A stretch of DNA of 41,348 nt from Candidatus Gastranaerophilales bacterium (GCA_944324235.1 CALUVN010000017.1:1-41348), one strand, 5' to 3'. Positions 16,839-24,561 are shown, numbered from the stretch's first letter. The notes: generated from the letters alone by a model not told the origin. Numbers and translations: made by a program.

Positions 16839-18162
16839 ATTCTGAAAGATATTTTACTAACCTGTTCAAATCTTTATTCCAGAGCGAATGCCAGTTTCTA
16901 ATAATAATATCAGCAGGACAAATCCCTTTTTCCGTAAATTCTTTAATAGGGTCAAGGTAGCTGTCTTCTCTGTAATCTCCGCCGATAAGTGCTTTTTCGG
17001 CTATTTCGATAATTTTGGGTGCAATTTCCGTAACAGAATAACGGCCTATTTTTGCCTGCATTCCGCTTTTCGGTACATTATACCGCAATTCTGACAAATC
17101 TTTTGCTCTGAAATCTTTCATCAGTTCGTCAAATTCCGCAATCGCATATTTGTCGTACATTATACCTTTATATATTGCAAGCAATGAATATTGCAGCCCT
17201 TTTCCGACGCAGTCGTGATTTCTTATTTCAATAAAATTTCTCAGTCGAACTTCAGGGAAATAGAGGTTTGCGTGGAGTTCAAAATCATCCAGTGTTGCTT
17301 CAAAGCCTTCAAACCCGTTTTTCATAAAGTCTCTGAATGTGAGTTTGCCGTTTAATTGTATCGGAAGATTTTCCCTGTTAATAAAAATCATAGGGGAATC
17401 AAGAACGCAATTTATATAATCGTCAATTGAAAAATCAGGGTTTAAATTTCCTGCAAAACCGCATCTGTCGTTATCTGTATTAAGCCAGCTGAGCGCCCGA
17501 AATGTCTTATAGCCCGTGTAAACTCCGCCGCGTATCGGTGAATTGGCAAACATCGCAGTCATAAAAGGTGATAATTTTGATGCCGTTTCAAATTTTTTCA
17601 TAGCATCCTCTTCAGACTCAAAATCTATGCAGCACTGAATTCCTGCGGTTTCTCTCATCATAACGTCAGATAAAATTCCCCACAGGTATTTTGCCATTAT
17701 GTGGTAGCGTTTTTTAGGAATAAGTTTTATGTTTTTGTGTGTAGATAAAGGTGACACTCCGTATTCAAGAAGTTTAATTCCTGCGTTTTCAAGTACAGGC
17801 GCAAATTTTTTATTCAGCGTTTTAATTTTTTCTTCCAGTTTTTTAATGGTGAACTCGGGTTCAAGACTTAATTCAAACTGACACCCCGGTTCAAGAGTTA
17901 TTGTGTCATGATTATGTTTCAGTCCTATTATGCTGAAGTCATCCGTTATGTAATCCCAGTTTTCTTCTTTTGCAATTGTTCGCAGAAGAGCACAGACTCC
18001 GTTTTCGCCATCGTATGGTACTGCTTCAAAAGTTGATGAGGCAACAGGCAGCCTTTCATATTCAATACCTATTTTGTGTGTATCTGCCGGTTTAAATCCT
18101 GACGTAAATATTTTTCTGATGTCTTTAAATTCTAGCTTTTCTCTGGTTTCTAAATTATACAC
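16837..18162 (-). CDS. gshA: Glutamate-cysteine ligase (GCS2 family)
   Basis: This 441-residue protein fits the plant/alphaproteobacterial-type glutamate-cysteine ligase family (also the EgtA group). It ligates glutamate and cysteine to gamma-glutamylcysteine using ATP. Family landmarks are KIGIEYER near the N-terminus, ITLEPGCQFELSLEP, and GIQCCIDFESEEDAM. NSPIRGGVYTGYKTFRALSW and EVRLRNFIEIRNHD are also present. It is cytoplasmic. No glutathione synthetase is adjacent, so the product could be gamma-glutamylcysteine itself, glutathione made by an unlinked gene, or another gamma-glutamyl compound. It is transcribed toward the ROK kinase and divergent from ksgA. Confidence 0.85.
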   Translation of the reverse strand: MYNLETREKLEFKDIRKIFTSGFKPADTHKIGIEYERLPVASSTFEAVPYDGENGVCALLRTIAKEENWDYITDDFSIIGLKHNHDTITLEPGCQFELSLEPEFTIKKLEEKIKTLNKKFAPVLENAGIKLLEYGVSPLSTHKNIKLIPKKRYHIMAKYLWGILSDVMMRETAGIQCCIDFESEEDAMKKFETASKLSPFMTAMFANSPIRGGVYTGYKTFRALSWLNTDNDRCGFAGNLNPDFSIDDYINCVLDSPMIFINRENLPIQLNGKLTFRDFMKNGFEGFEATLDDFELHANLYFPEVRLRNFIEIRNHDCVGKGLQYSLLAIYKGIMYDKYAIAEFDELMKDFRAKDLSELRYNVPKSGMQAKIGRYSVTEIAPKIIEIAEKALIGGDYREDSYLDPIKEFTEKGICPADIIIRNWHSLWNKDLNRLVKYLSE

Positions 18163-18252
18163 GATGCCCCCTTATGGATTAATTATAACATCATATAAAC
18201 TAGCAGAAAATATTTTTTCAAACATTTACCTGTCTGTGTTATTATAAGTACC

Positions 18253-19098
18253 ATGGTTAACTACTTCGAACGAGCAAAATATTTTAGAACAAAGAAACGT
18301 TTAGGACAGAATTTTCTTATAGACAGCAACGCTATAGATGCAATTATAGATGAGGCTGCTATCAAACCGGATGAAACCGTTATAGAAATCGGCCCCGGAG
18401 TCGGTTTTGTCACGGAACAGCTTGTTAAATATGCAAAGCAGGTTATTGCAATAGAATTGGATGAAGAGGCTGTGAAAGAACTTGAAAAACTTAATGCGCC
18501 GAATCTGACAATTATTCATAATGATATTTTAAAAACGGATATTTCATCGCTCTGTGAGGGGAAAGTTAAGGTAGTTGCAAACATTCCTTACTACATTACA
18601 AGCCCGATTATTGCACATCTGCTCGGGGAAGTAGATGATTTGGACAACAAAAACCGCAATAAAATAACAGAGATTATTCTTATGGTTCAGGAAGAAGTTG
18701 CAAGGCGTATGGCGGCAGATGAGAATTCACCTTCAAAACAATACGGGCTTTTAACAATACTTTCGCAGTTCTGGGCGGATGTGGAAATTTTCAGACTTGT
18801 CGGGCGGCGTTCTTTTTATCCTGCCCCGAAAGTTAATTCGGCTCTTGTCAAACTTGTCATAAAAGACAAACCGCGTGTTGAATTGAGCGACTATACCCAT
18901 TTTAGAAAAACAGTTAAGGCTGCATTTTCTCAGCGTAGAAAAAATATTAAAAATTGTCTTTTGAGCGGAGGGTTTACAAAAGACAATATTCAAAATGCCA
19001 TGTCAAATCTGGGTTTGGATGAAAATACCCGTGCTGAAAAGCTTTCCATAGAGACTCTTGCAAAACTTTCAGAGGAATTAAAACGTGGAAACAATTAA
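18253..19098 (+). CDS. rsmA: 16S rRNA dimethyladenosine transferase
   Basis: RsmA (KsgA) dimethylates two adjacent adenosines in the 3'-terminal hairpin of 16S rRNA during late small-subunit assembly. The 281-residue protein has KKRLGQNFLID at the start and SAM-binding motif I EIGPGVGFVTEQL. The catalytic motif is NIPYYITSPI, and FYPAPKVNSALVKL marks the C-terminal region. The ATG at 18253 lacks a clear ribosome site; TATTAT at 18240-18245 lies eight bases upstream, so the message may be leaderless. Its stop overlaps the GTG start of ispE by 14 bases, the usual ksgA-ispE coupling. Confidence 0.96.
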   Translation: MVNYFERAKYFRTKKRLGQNFLIDSNAIDAIIDEAAIKPDETVIEIGPGVGFVTEQLVKYAKQVIAIELDEEAVKELEKLNAPNLTIIHNDILKTDISSLCEGKVKVVANIPYYITSPIIAHLLGEVDDLDNKNRNKITEIILMVQEEVARRMAADENSPSKQYGLLTILSQFWADVEIFRLVGRRSFYPAPKVNSALVKLVIKDKPRVELSDYTHFRKTVKAAFSQRRKNIKNCLLSGGFTKDNIQNAMSNLGLDENTRAEKLSIETLAKLSEELKRGNN

Positions 19099-20419
19099 GG
19101 TACAGTGTCCTGCAAAAATTAATTTGAATCTGAAAATTTTGAATAAACGCGAGGACGGATTTCATAATATAGACAGCATAATGCAAACAATCAGCCTTTA
19201 CGATTACCTGACTATTTCAGCTAAAAAATCTGACAGGACTGAAATTAAACTTTCCGGTACAAGCGAGGAGATTCCGTATAACGAAAAAAATCTTGTCTAT
19301 AAAGCCGCAGTTTTATTTTTGGAGCAAGCCGGCTTTTGTGCGGATATTGAAATTTTTATAGAAAAAAATATTCCTGTTGCGGCAGGGCTTGCAGGCGGCA
19401 GTACCGATGCTGCAGGAACATTGTTCGGATTAAATGAAGTTTTTGCCCGTCCGTTAAGCCGTAAAGAATTGCACGGATTGTGTGCTGCACTCGGATCTGA
19501 TTTGAATTTATGCCTTGAAGGCGGAAGACAAAAAACTTCCGGCAGAGGTGAAATTCTGGAACAATTGCCGTTTGAAGAATTTTCAGTATCTCTGATTAAA
19601 CCTGAAAATCTGGGCATAAGCGCCAAAGAAGCTTATACAAAATTTGCTGAGAAAAAAATAGGCCCCTCCCCGAAATCAGAGATTTCGACCCTCCCTCAAG
19701 GGGAGGGTAAAGTCAATATTCCTCCCCCCTTGAGGGGGAGGTTAGGTGGGGGGCTTATATATACTCATGCCTACCCAAAAGCCATTCAAATTTATGCTAA
19801 ACAGTTACGTCAGGCGATGACGGACGCAGAGAATACATTGTGGCTTCACTTGCAGAAAAAACAGTTCCATAATCTAAAATTCAGACGCCAGCAGCCTATA
19901 GGAATCTATATTGCAGACTTTGTCTGCTTTGAAAAAAAACTTATTATAGAACTCGACGGCGGTCAGCATAACGAAATTAACAATATTAAACACGATAATA
20001 AACGTGATGAATTTTTGCAATCACAGGGATTTACAGTAGTAAGACTCTGGAATAATGATATATTTGAAAATATAGACGGAGTTCTAGAATATCTGGAGCA
20101 GGTAATATTTAACCACTCTCCGAAATTAGATATTTCGACCAACCCTCAAGGTGAGGGTAAAGACAATAATCCTCTACTCTTGAATGAACAACAAGGCGGG
20201 GGGCTTATTCAATCCCGGGAAGATTTTCTGAATGACCTTGAATGGGCTGTAATTGATGATTATAAGGAACTTCAAACTATTAAAAATAAATATCCGGCCT
20301 CTGTTATGTCAGGTTCAGGCTCTACATACTTTTTAATTGACGGGGAATTTTTACCTGCAGACGGTTTTTGGGTCAAAAATAATCTCAAAAGTATTCCGTA
20401 CGGAGTTAGAATTGTATAA
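19085..20419 (+). CDS. ispE: 4-diphosphocytidyl-2-C-methyl-D-erythritol kinase with in-frame DUF559 insertion
   Basis: IspE phosphorylates CDP-methylerythritol in the MEP isoprenoid pathway. The GTG at 19085 has GAGG nine bases upstream. IspE motifs flank an insertion. Before it are CPAKINL (K11), the GHMP ATP loop PVAAGLAGGSTDAAG (97-111), GSDLNL (D139) and LIKPENLGISAKEAY. After it are FLNDLE and the third GHMP motif MSGSGST (408-414). Between about residues 193 and 374 lies foreign sequence. It consists of a repeat (195-225), a DUF559 domain (about 228-338), and a second copy of the repeat (345-375). DUF559 shows D278, E289-x-D291 and H295 in a Vsr/restriction-like core, then VVRLWNND. Removing it leaves about 262 residues, near normal IspE size. 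The insertion falls between the helix of SAKEAY and the NDLE helix, a loop that varies among IspE proteins, so activity may survive. Confidence 0.9.
   Translation: METIKVQCPAKINLNLKILNKREDGFHNIDSIMQTISLYDYLTISAKKSDRTEIKLSGTSEEIPYNEKNLVYKAAVLFLEQAGFCADIEIFIEKNIPVAAGLAGGSTDAAGTLFGLNEVFARPLSRKELHGLCAALGSDLNLCLEGGRQKTSGRGEILEQLPFEEFSVSLIKPENLGISAKEAYTKFAEKKIGPSPKSEISTLPQGEGKVNIPPPLRGRLGGGLIYTHAYPKAIQIYAKQLRQAMTDAENTLWLHLQKKQFHNLKFRRQQPIGIYIADFVCFEKKLIIELDGGQHNEINNIKHDNKRDEFLQSQGFTVVRLWNNDIFENIDGVLEYLEQVIFNHSPKLDISTNPQGEGKDNNPLLLNEQQGGGLIQSREDFLNDLEWAVIDDYKELQTIKNKYPASVMSGSGSTYFLIDGEFLPADGFWVKNNLKSIPYGVRIV
19663..19758 (+). repeat. Left hairpin repeat of the ispE element
   Basis: This 96-bp copy contains three small palindromes: GAAATC/GATTTC (19672-19686), CCCTCCC/GGGAGGG-type (about 19690-19707) and CCTCCCCC/GGGGGAGG-type (19721-19741). 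It aligns without gaps to 20113-20208 at 74 of 96 positions by eye. Translated in the ispE frame it reads SPKSEISTLPQGEGK and then PPLRGRLGGGLI. Confidence 0.85.
20113..20208 (+). repeat. Right hairpin repeat of the ispE element
   Basis: This is the second copy, exactly 450 bp (150 codons) downstream of the left copy and in the same frame, reading SPKLDISTNPQGEGK and later GGGLI. The third palindrome has decayed (about 20171-20196) while the outer GGGGGGCTTAT is intact. Recombination between copies would delete 450 bp and keep ispE in frame. Confidence 0.85.
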
Positions 20420-20420
20420 C

Positions 20421-20456
20421 AAAAAGACCCTCGATTTCTCGAGAGCCTTTTTGGTT
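20421..20456. terminator. Terminator between ispE and the converging gene
   Basis: An imperfect hairpin (AAAAAG...CTCGA, TTTC loop, TCGAG...CTTTTT, two mismatches) begins two bases after the ispE stop. A/T tracts on both sides allow use by both converging genes. Confidence 0.8.
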
Positions 20457-20474
20457 TTATATTTGGGGATTAAA

Positions 20475-22298
20475 TTACTCAAAGAATTTTTTGATTGCAT
20501 CCGGTATAAGATTTTCATACCATTTTTTAGCTTCTTGTTCTTTCATACCTGTTTTTACTTGTTTTTCTTCAGGTTGGCTATTTCCTTCTTGTTTAGAAAC
20601 ATAACCGTCATATACTTGTGTTTCTACTGTTTGTGTTTTTGGTTTGAAAGAACTTGTTGCTCTTTGTCTGCCGTCGCTTGGTTCTGTACTTCTGATACGT
20701 TTTACTTCGTCTTCATTATCATATTTTCTTGTATGACCGAGAAGTTCTTTTGGTATGTTGACAATCTTCGGCATATCTGCTGATAATGGTGCAAAACCGT
20801 GACGTTTTTTCAATTCTTTACCAAGTTTGTATGCAGTTGCATCATCAACTCCGTACATTTCTTTTGCTATACCTGCCCAGTATTCACCTGCTGTGTGGTG
20901 ATATTGGAATATATCTTCGGTTTTTGTTGTGGTTTCTGTTCTTGGTTGAATTCGTTTTCCATAAACTATTGCTGGTTCTGTTTGTACAGGGTCCGGTTTT
21001 GTCGGAGCCGGTTTTGTTGGATCAGGTTTTGTTGGATCAGGTTTTGTTGGATCAGGTTTTGTTGGATCAGGTTTTGTCGAATCCGGTTCCGGTTTAACAT
21101 CTTTCTTATCTTTTTCAGGAGGAAGTGTAAGTATTGCTTTCATTTCCTTACCGAGTACAGCAAGTTCACGTTCTGTTGTATGTTTTCCTGATGCTATACC
21201 TTGTGTAATTTCAATTAATCTTATTTTTTGTTCATCTTTCAAACCTGCAGCATCCATCAGTTCTAAGATACCAGAAACCATTTTCTTGTTATCTTCACCT
21301 TTAACTGAAGCTACACCGTTGTGTACAATGTTTTCTGCAGTTGTTTGCATTATGCTTGATTTGCCTCTGTCTTTAATGAACATTGACAATGCTATAGATG
21401 GTAGTAAACTGCTTAAGCCGCCGACTGCTGCATAACGTTTAAGATTTGATTTTGAAATATGAATATCTTTTAATTTTTCGCCGAGTAATTCTGAAGTTTC
21501 TGAATCTATTGCCTGTGTCAACGCATTGATATCTACATTCGTATGTGTAAAGTTACCAAGCAGTCCGCCGGTTAGAACTCCTAAACCTGTGCCTGCGAGA
21601 ATTCCTGCGGCTCTGTATAACCATGTTCTGTCTTTTTCATAATCAAAGTTGCCGTATTTTGCCATCTTTTTAGCGTGACGTTTTTTGAAATCCATTTCAG
21701 ATGCAAGGTTTGCTCTTTCGCTGAGTTCCATTCTATAGTCACCTGTATGTTCAAGCAATGTATTATTATATTTTGCTTGAGAGAATATCATTTGACCTTT
21801 TTCATCAAGTTTGAATGAACCATCTTGGTTTTGTTCAAAGAACAATTCCGGTCTTGCAAGGATTGCTTTTCTTACTGTTTTCTTTTTTATGTATTCAGCT
21901 TCAAAACCTTTAGATTTATCTGCGTCTTTGTTTGCCTTATATTTGTCTTTATCAAAATACAAGCGGGTATGTTCAACACGTTCTTCCGCCTGTTCATCTT
22001 TTAGAGCAAATTCTGCAAATTCTTTTGCTTCTTTTTCAGACAAGCCAAAACCGCCGTTTTTGAAATAATCTGTTAAAGCATTCAATCTTATTTCACGGTT
22101 TTGTTTATTCTTTTTACCGTTCAGTTGAAGATTGTCTGTTTTGCTCAAGGTGTCTGATGCCAGTTTTAGTTTTTCCATGAGTTCTTCTTGCGCTTTTTTC
22201 TTTGCTGCAAGTTCTTCCGGTGTTAGTTTTTTTTGAATAACTCCGTTTGTGTTTCCACCGTTCAAAGCCATTTGAAATCGTAATTCTTGTAGTGACAT
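20475..22298 (-). CDS. Membrane-associated LysM-like protein with Pro-rich repeat
   Basis: I cannot name this 607-residue protein. The ATG at 22298 is preferred because AAAGGGG lies just upstream; an in-frame TTG at 22313 overlaps that site. Layout: a charged helical N-terminal domain (1-225), and two hydrophobic Gly/Ala/Leu segments (about 230-250 and 288-308) that may form a membrane hairpin. Next are a helical domain and a tandem TKPDP repeat (about 406-444). After that comes a LysM-like stretch (about 470-525: AGEYWAGIAKEMYG ... VNIPKEL), and finally a low-complexity tail ending in a helix, KKWYENLIPDAIKKFF. LysM-like domains bind peptidoglycan or chitin sugars; the proline-rich repeat would be a spacer. 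There is no N-terminal signal peptide, so topology is unclear. Confidence 0.72.
   Translation of the reverse strand: MSLQELRFQMALNGGNTNGVIQKKLTPEELAAKKKAQEELMEKLKLASDTLSKTDNLQLNGKKNKQNREIRLNALTDYFKNGGFGLSEKEAKEFAEFALKDEQAEERVEHTRLYFDKDKYKANKDADKSKGFEAEYIKKKTVRKAILARPELFFEQNQDGSFKLDEKGQMIFSQAKYNNTLLEHTGDYRMELSERANLASEMDFKKRHAKKMAKYGNFDYEKDRTWLYRAAGILAGTGLGVLTGGLLGNFTHTNVDINALTQAIDSETSELLGEKLKDIHISKSNLKRYAAVGGLSSLLPSIALSMFIKDRGKSSIMQTTAENIVHNGVASVKGEDNKKMVSGILELMDAAGLKDEQKIRLIEITQGIASGKHTTERELAVLGKEMKAILTLPPEKDKKDVKPEPDSTKPDPTKPDPTKPDPTKPDPTKPAPTKPDPVQTEPAIVYGKRIQPRTETTTKTEDIFQYHHTAGEYWAGIAKEMYGVDDATAYKLGKELKKRHGFAPLSADMPKIVNIPKELLGHTRKYDNEDEVKRIRSTEPSDGRQRATSSFKPKTQTVETQVYDGYVSKQEGNSQPEEKQVKTGMKEQEAKKWYENLIPDAIKKFFE
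20990..21083 (-). repeat. 15-bp tandem repeat encoding TKPDP units
   Basis: Four near-identical 15-bp units (GGATCAGGTTTTGTT on the plus strand, 21019-21078) are flanked by diverged copies. They encode Thr-Lys-Pro-Asp-Pro repeats in the minus-strand gene. Identical units in whole codons make this a likely site of length variation without frameshift. Confidence 0.85.
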
Positions 22299-22496
22299 TT
22301 TTTCCCCTTTCAATTTTCCTCGTGAAAAGAAAATTATTTACTTTCATTTTCCCCTATGCTTTTATAAAAAATTTTTGGATTCTAAAATTGCATGAATACG
22401 ATACTTTTTTAGGGGTATTTTGCCTGAAAGCCTTATAAATCAATCATTTTACTTAATTTACAATTCTTAATATTCGTAAATAGTTAAGCGGGTTAG

Positions 22497-22525
22497 TTTA
22501 GAATCTGTTGATTATAGTGTATAAT
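22497..22525 (+). promoter_or_regulatory. Promoter for peptide ABC ATPase, likely leaderless
   Basis: TTTAGA (22497-22502) and perfect TATAAT (22520-22525) are 17 bases apart. The -10 ends eight bases before the ATG at 22534, so transcription should start on or next to the start codon. No ribosome site is present. Confidence 0.45.
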
Positions 22526-22533
22526 TATCTCAA

Positions 22534-23481
22534 ATGAGTATATTGGAAATAAAAAATTTAAATCTGGGTTTTAATACGGAATGCGGTTTCAGACAGGCCT
22601 TGTGGGATGTGTCATTTTCTTTGAACAAAGGCGAGATACACGCTCTTGTCGGGGAATCTGGCTGCGGTAAAACTATTAGTGCAATGAGCGCGCTTCGTCT
22701 TTTGCCTAAAAATGCGGTTATAACCTCAGGAGAGATTCTTTTTAAGGGTGAAGATATTTTAAAATTTGATAACAGGCAAATGTCAAGCCTCCGCGGTGCA
22801 AAAATTGCACTTATTCCGCAGGATCCGATGACATCTCTAAATCCTTTGTATACTGTAGGCAACCAGCTTTTGGAAGTTATCAAAAAACATCAGGGGCTTA
22901 GCGGTGATGCGGCTTATAAAAAAGCTGTAGAAGCCTTGAAAATTGTACAAATACCGAGTGCGGAAGAGAGGTTTAACTCATACCCGCATGAATTTTCCGG
23001 CGGGATGAAACAGCGTGCAATTATCGCAATGGCTCTTGCCTGCAACGCGGAGATTCTTATAGCTGATGAACCTACTACAGCTCTGGATGTGACCATTCAG
23101 GCTCAAATTATGAAACTGCTATCGGAAATTAAAAACAGAACATCCGCAGCAATACTTTTGATAACTCACGACTTGGCTCTGGTTGCGGAAAATGCCGATT
23201 ATGTATCGGTTATGTATGCGGGCCGAATTGCGGAAAGCGCTCCGTCAGAAGAATTTTTTGCAAATCCTAAACACCCGTATTCCCGCGCATTATTGAACGC
23301 AATTCCGTCCGCGCGTACACAAAAACTTGAAACAATTCAAGGTCAGCCGCCTTCTATTTATCAGGATATTTCAGGTTGTCGTTTTCACCCGAGATGCGAT
23401 TTTTGTATGGAAAAATGTACGACAGAAATTCCTCCGCTTTTTGATAAAGGTAAAAATCATCTCAGTGCCTGCTGGTTGTAA
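22534..23481 (+). CDS. Peptide/nickel ABC transporter ATP-binding protein (OppD/DppD-like)
   Basis: This 315-residue ATPase energises uptake of oligopeptides or nickel through an OppBC/DppBC-type permease at the inner membrane. Walker A is GESGCGKT (40-47), the Q-loop PQDPMTSLNP, the signature FSGGMKQR (154-161), and Walker B ILIADEP (174-180). The C-terminal oligopeptide-transporter extension is present, with HPYSRALL, then IQGQPPS and a Cys-rich GCRFHPRCDFC. This extension distinguishes the Opp/Dpp class from other ATPases. No permease, binding protein or OppF partner is adjacent, so its partners must be encoded elsewhere. bioB follows in the same direction after 55 bases. Confidence 0.9.
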   Translation: MSILEIKNLNLGFNTECGFRQALWDVSFSLNKGEIHALVGESGCGKTISAMSALRLLPKNAVITSGEILFKGEDILKFDNRQMSSLRGAKIALIPQDPMTSLNPLYTVGNQLLEVIKKHQGLSGDAAYKKAVEALKIVQIPSAEERFNSYPHEFSGGMKQRAIIAMALACNAEILIADEPTTALDVTIQAQIMKLLSEIKNRTSAAILLITHDLALVAENADYVSVMYAGRIAESAPSEEFFANPKHPYSRALLNAIPSARTQKLETIQGQPPSIYQDISGCRFHPRCDFCMEKCTTEIPPLFDKGKNHLSACWL

Positions 23482-23536
23482 ATTTGAAAATAAGACTTGT
23501 TTGTGTTAAATTCGTATAGCATTAAGGATTATAAAA

Positions 23537-24451
23537 ATGAATTTAACAAAAGAAGAATTGCTTGATTTATATAATATGGATTTGGATGCCCTGCTTGCCA
23601 AAGCTGCAGAATACCATTCAAACAAGATAGAATTTTGTTCAATTGTTAATGCCAGAAACGGTAAATGTTCCCAAAATTGCAAGTATTGCGCTCAAAGTTC
23701 ACATTATCGTACGGAAATTGAATCCTATCCGCTTGTAGAGCTTGATGTAATCAAACAGGCAGCTCTGGAGTCAAAATCCAATCGTGCAAATCGTTTTGCC
23801 ATAGTAACGTCCGGTAAAACTCCTGACGAAGAAGATTTTGATAAAGTCCTTTCAATGATTAAAGAATTGAATAAAATTGACGGTATAAAAAGCTGTGCAT
23901 CAATCGGAATTTTAAACGAAGAACAGGCAAAAGCACTGGCAGATGCAGGTCTAAAAAGATTTCACCACAATATAAATACATCGGAATCATATTATCCTGA
24001 AGTTTGTACAACACACAGCTGGCAGGACAGATTAAATACCTGCAGACTTGTAAAAAAATACGGGATGGAACTTTGCTGCGGTGTAATACTCGGTATGGGG
24101 GAAACCGTCGAGCAGCGGGTTGAAATGGCTATGGAACTTGCTGAAATTCATCCTGACAGCATTCCGATAAATATTTTGATGCCGATTCCGCAAACTCCGT
24201 TTGAAAATTATCACGATAAAATCGATGAAGAAAATATTCTCAGAACTATTGCTGTATTCAAAATCGCAAATCCGGATTCAGTTGTAAGATTTTGCGGCGG
24301 TAGAATGAGATTGTCCGCTGAAAATCAGGAAAAAGCTCTGAAAACTTGTGTTGAAGGTATTCTGATAGGAAATTACCTCACAACTGTAGGCAAGAACCCT
24401 GAAGAAGATATTCAGACAGTGGAAAAATCCGGTTTGGAAATTGCAGTGTGA
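23537..24451 (+). CDS. bioB: Biotin synthase
   Basis: BioB is a radical-SAM enzyme that inserts sulfur into dethiobiotin. The 304-residue protein has the radical-SAM cysteines C44-x3-C48-x2-C51 in CSQNCKYCAQSS. Family signatures follow: SIGILNEEQAKALADAGLKRFHHN, NTSESYYPEV, CCGVILGMGE, and the C-terminal VRFCGGR. The arginine that ligates the auxiliary 2Fe-2S cluster in known enzymes falls in the FCGGRMRL stretch. AAGGA lies a few bases before the ATG. Other biotin genes are not adjacent. Confidence 0.95.
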   Translation: MNLTKEELLDLYNMDLDALLAKAAEYHSNKIEFCSIVNARNGKCSQNCKYCAQSSHYRTEIESYPLVELDVIKQAALESKSNRANRFAIVTSGKTPDEEDFDKVLSMIKELNKIDGIKSCASIGILNEEQAKALADAGLKRFHHNINTSESYYPEVCTTHSWQDRLNTCRLVKKYGMELCCGVILGMGETVEQRVEMAMELAEIHPDSIPINILMPIPQTPFENYHDKIDEENILRTIAVFKIANPDSVVRFCGGRMRLSAENQEKALKTCVEGILIGNYLTTVGKNPEEDIQTVEKSGLEIAV

Positions 24452-24489
24452 AAACTGTTAATCTCTTCGTAATCTTTTTTAAAAAACTA

Positions 24490-24518
24490 TCGACAATTCT
24501 TTCTGTTTGTTGTAAATT
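24490..24518 (+). promoter_or_regulatory. Probable rplI promoter
   Basis: TCGACA (24490-24495) and TAAATT (24513-24518) are separated by 17 bases, a moderate sigma-70 match placed 44 bases before the rplI ATG and just after bioB. Confidence 0.45.
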
Positions 24519-24561
24519 AAAGCTACATGCAGAAATATAAATAGAAAAAGGAGAATTATTT

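Larger units (their letters stand above)
19658..20208 (+). mobile_element. DUF559 element inserted in frame in ispE
   Basis: This roughly 550-bp foreign segment consists of a left hairpin repeat, a DUF559 coding core (19766-20098) and a right hairpin repeat. Its left end (ATAGGCCCCTCCCC) is an imperfect inverted match (11 of 14) to the far end of a repeat (GGTGGGGGGCTTAT), as mobile-element termini often are. Length and phase are such that ispE stays open. Inside, no in-frame ATG, GTG or TTG occurs between the left repeat and residue 245, so the nuclease-like domain has no obvious separate start. No integrase or transposase is present. I infer a palindromic, possibly endonuclease-mobilised element. 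Exact ends are uncertain by a few bases because no target duplication is evident. Confidence 0.75.

Noticed and set aside
19660-20210. Intein within ispE
   Set aside because: The inserted segment lacks Hint features: no Cys or Ser at the N-splice junction, no His-Asn at the C-end, no splicing blocks. The flanking direct repeats and DUF559 core fit a palindromic mobile element instead.
20990-21083. CRISPR array
   Set aside because: Repeats are 15 bp, abut without spacers and encode TKPDP in a continuous open frame.
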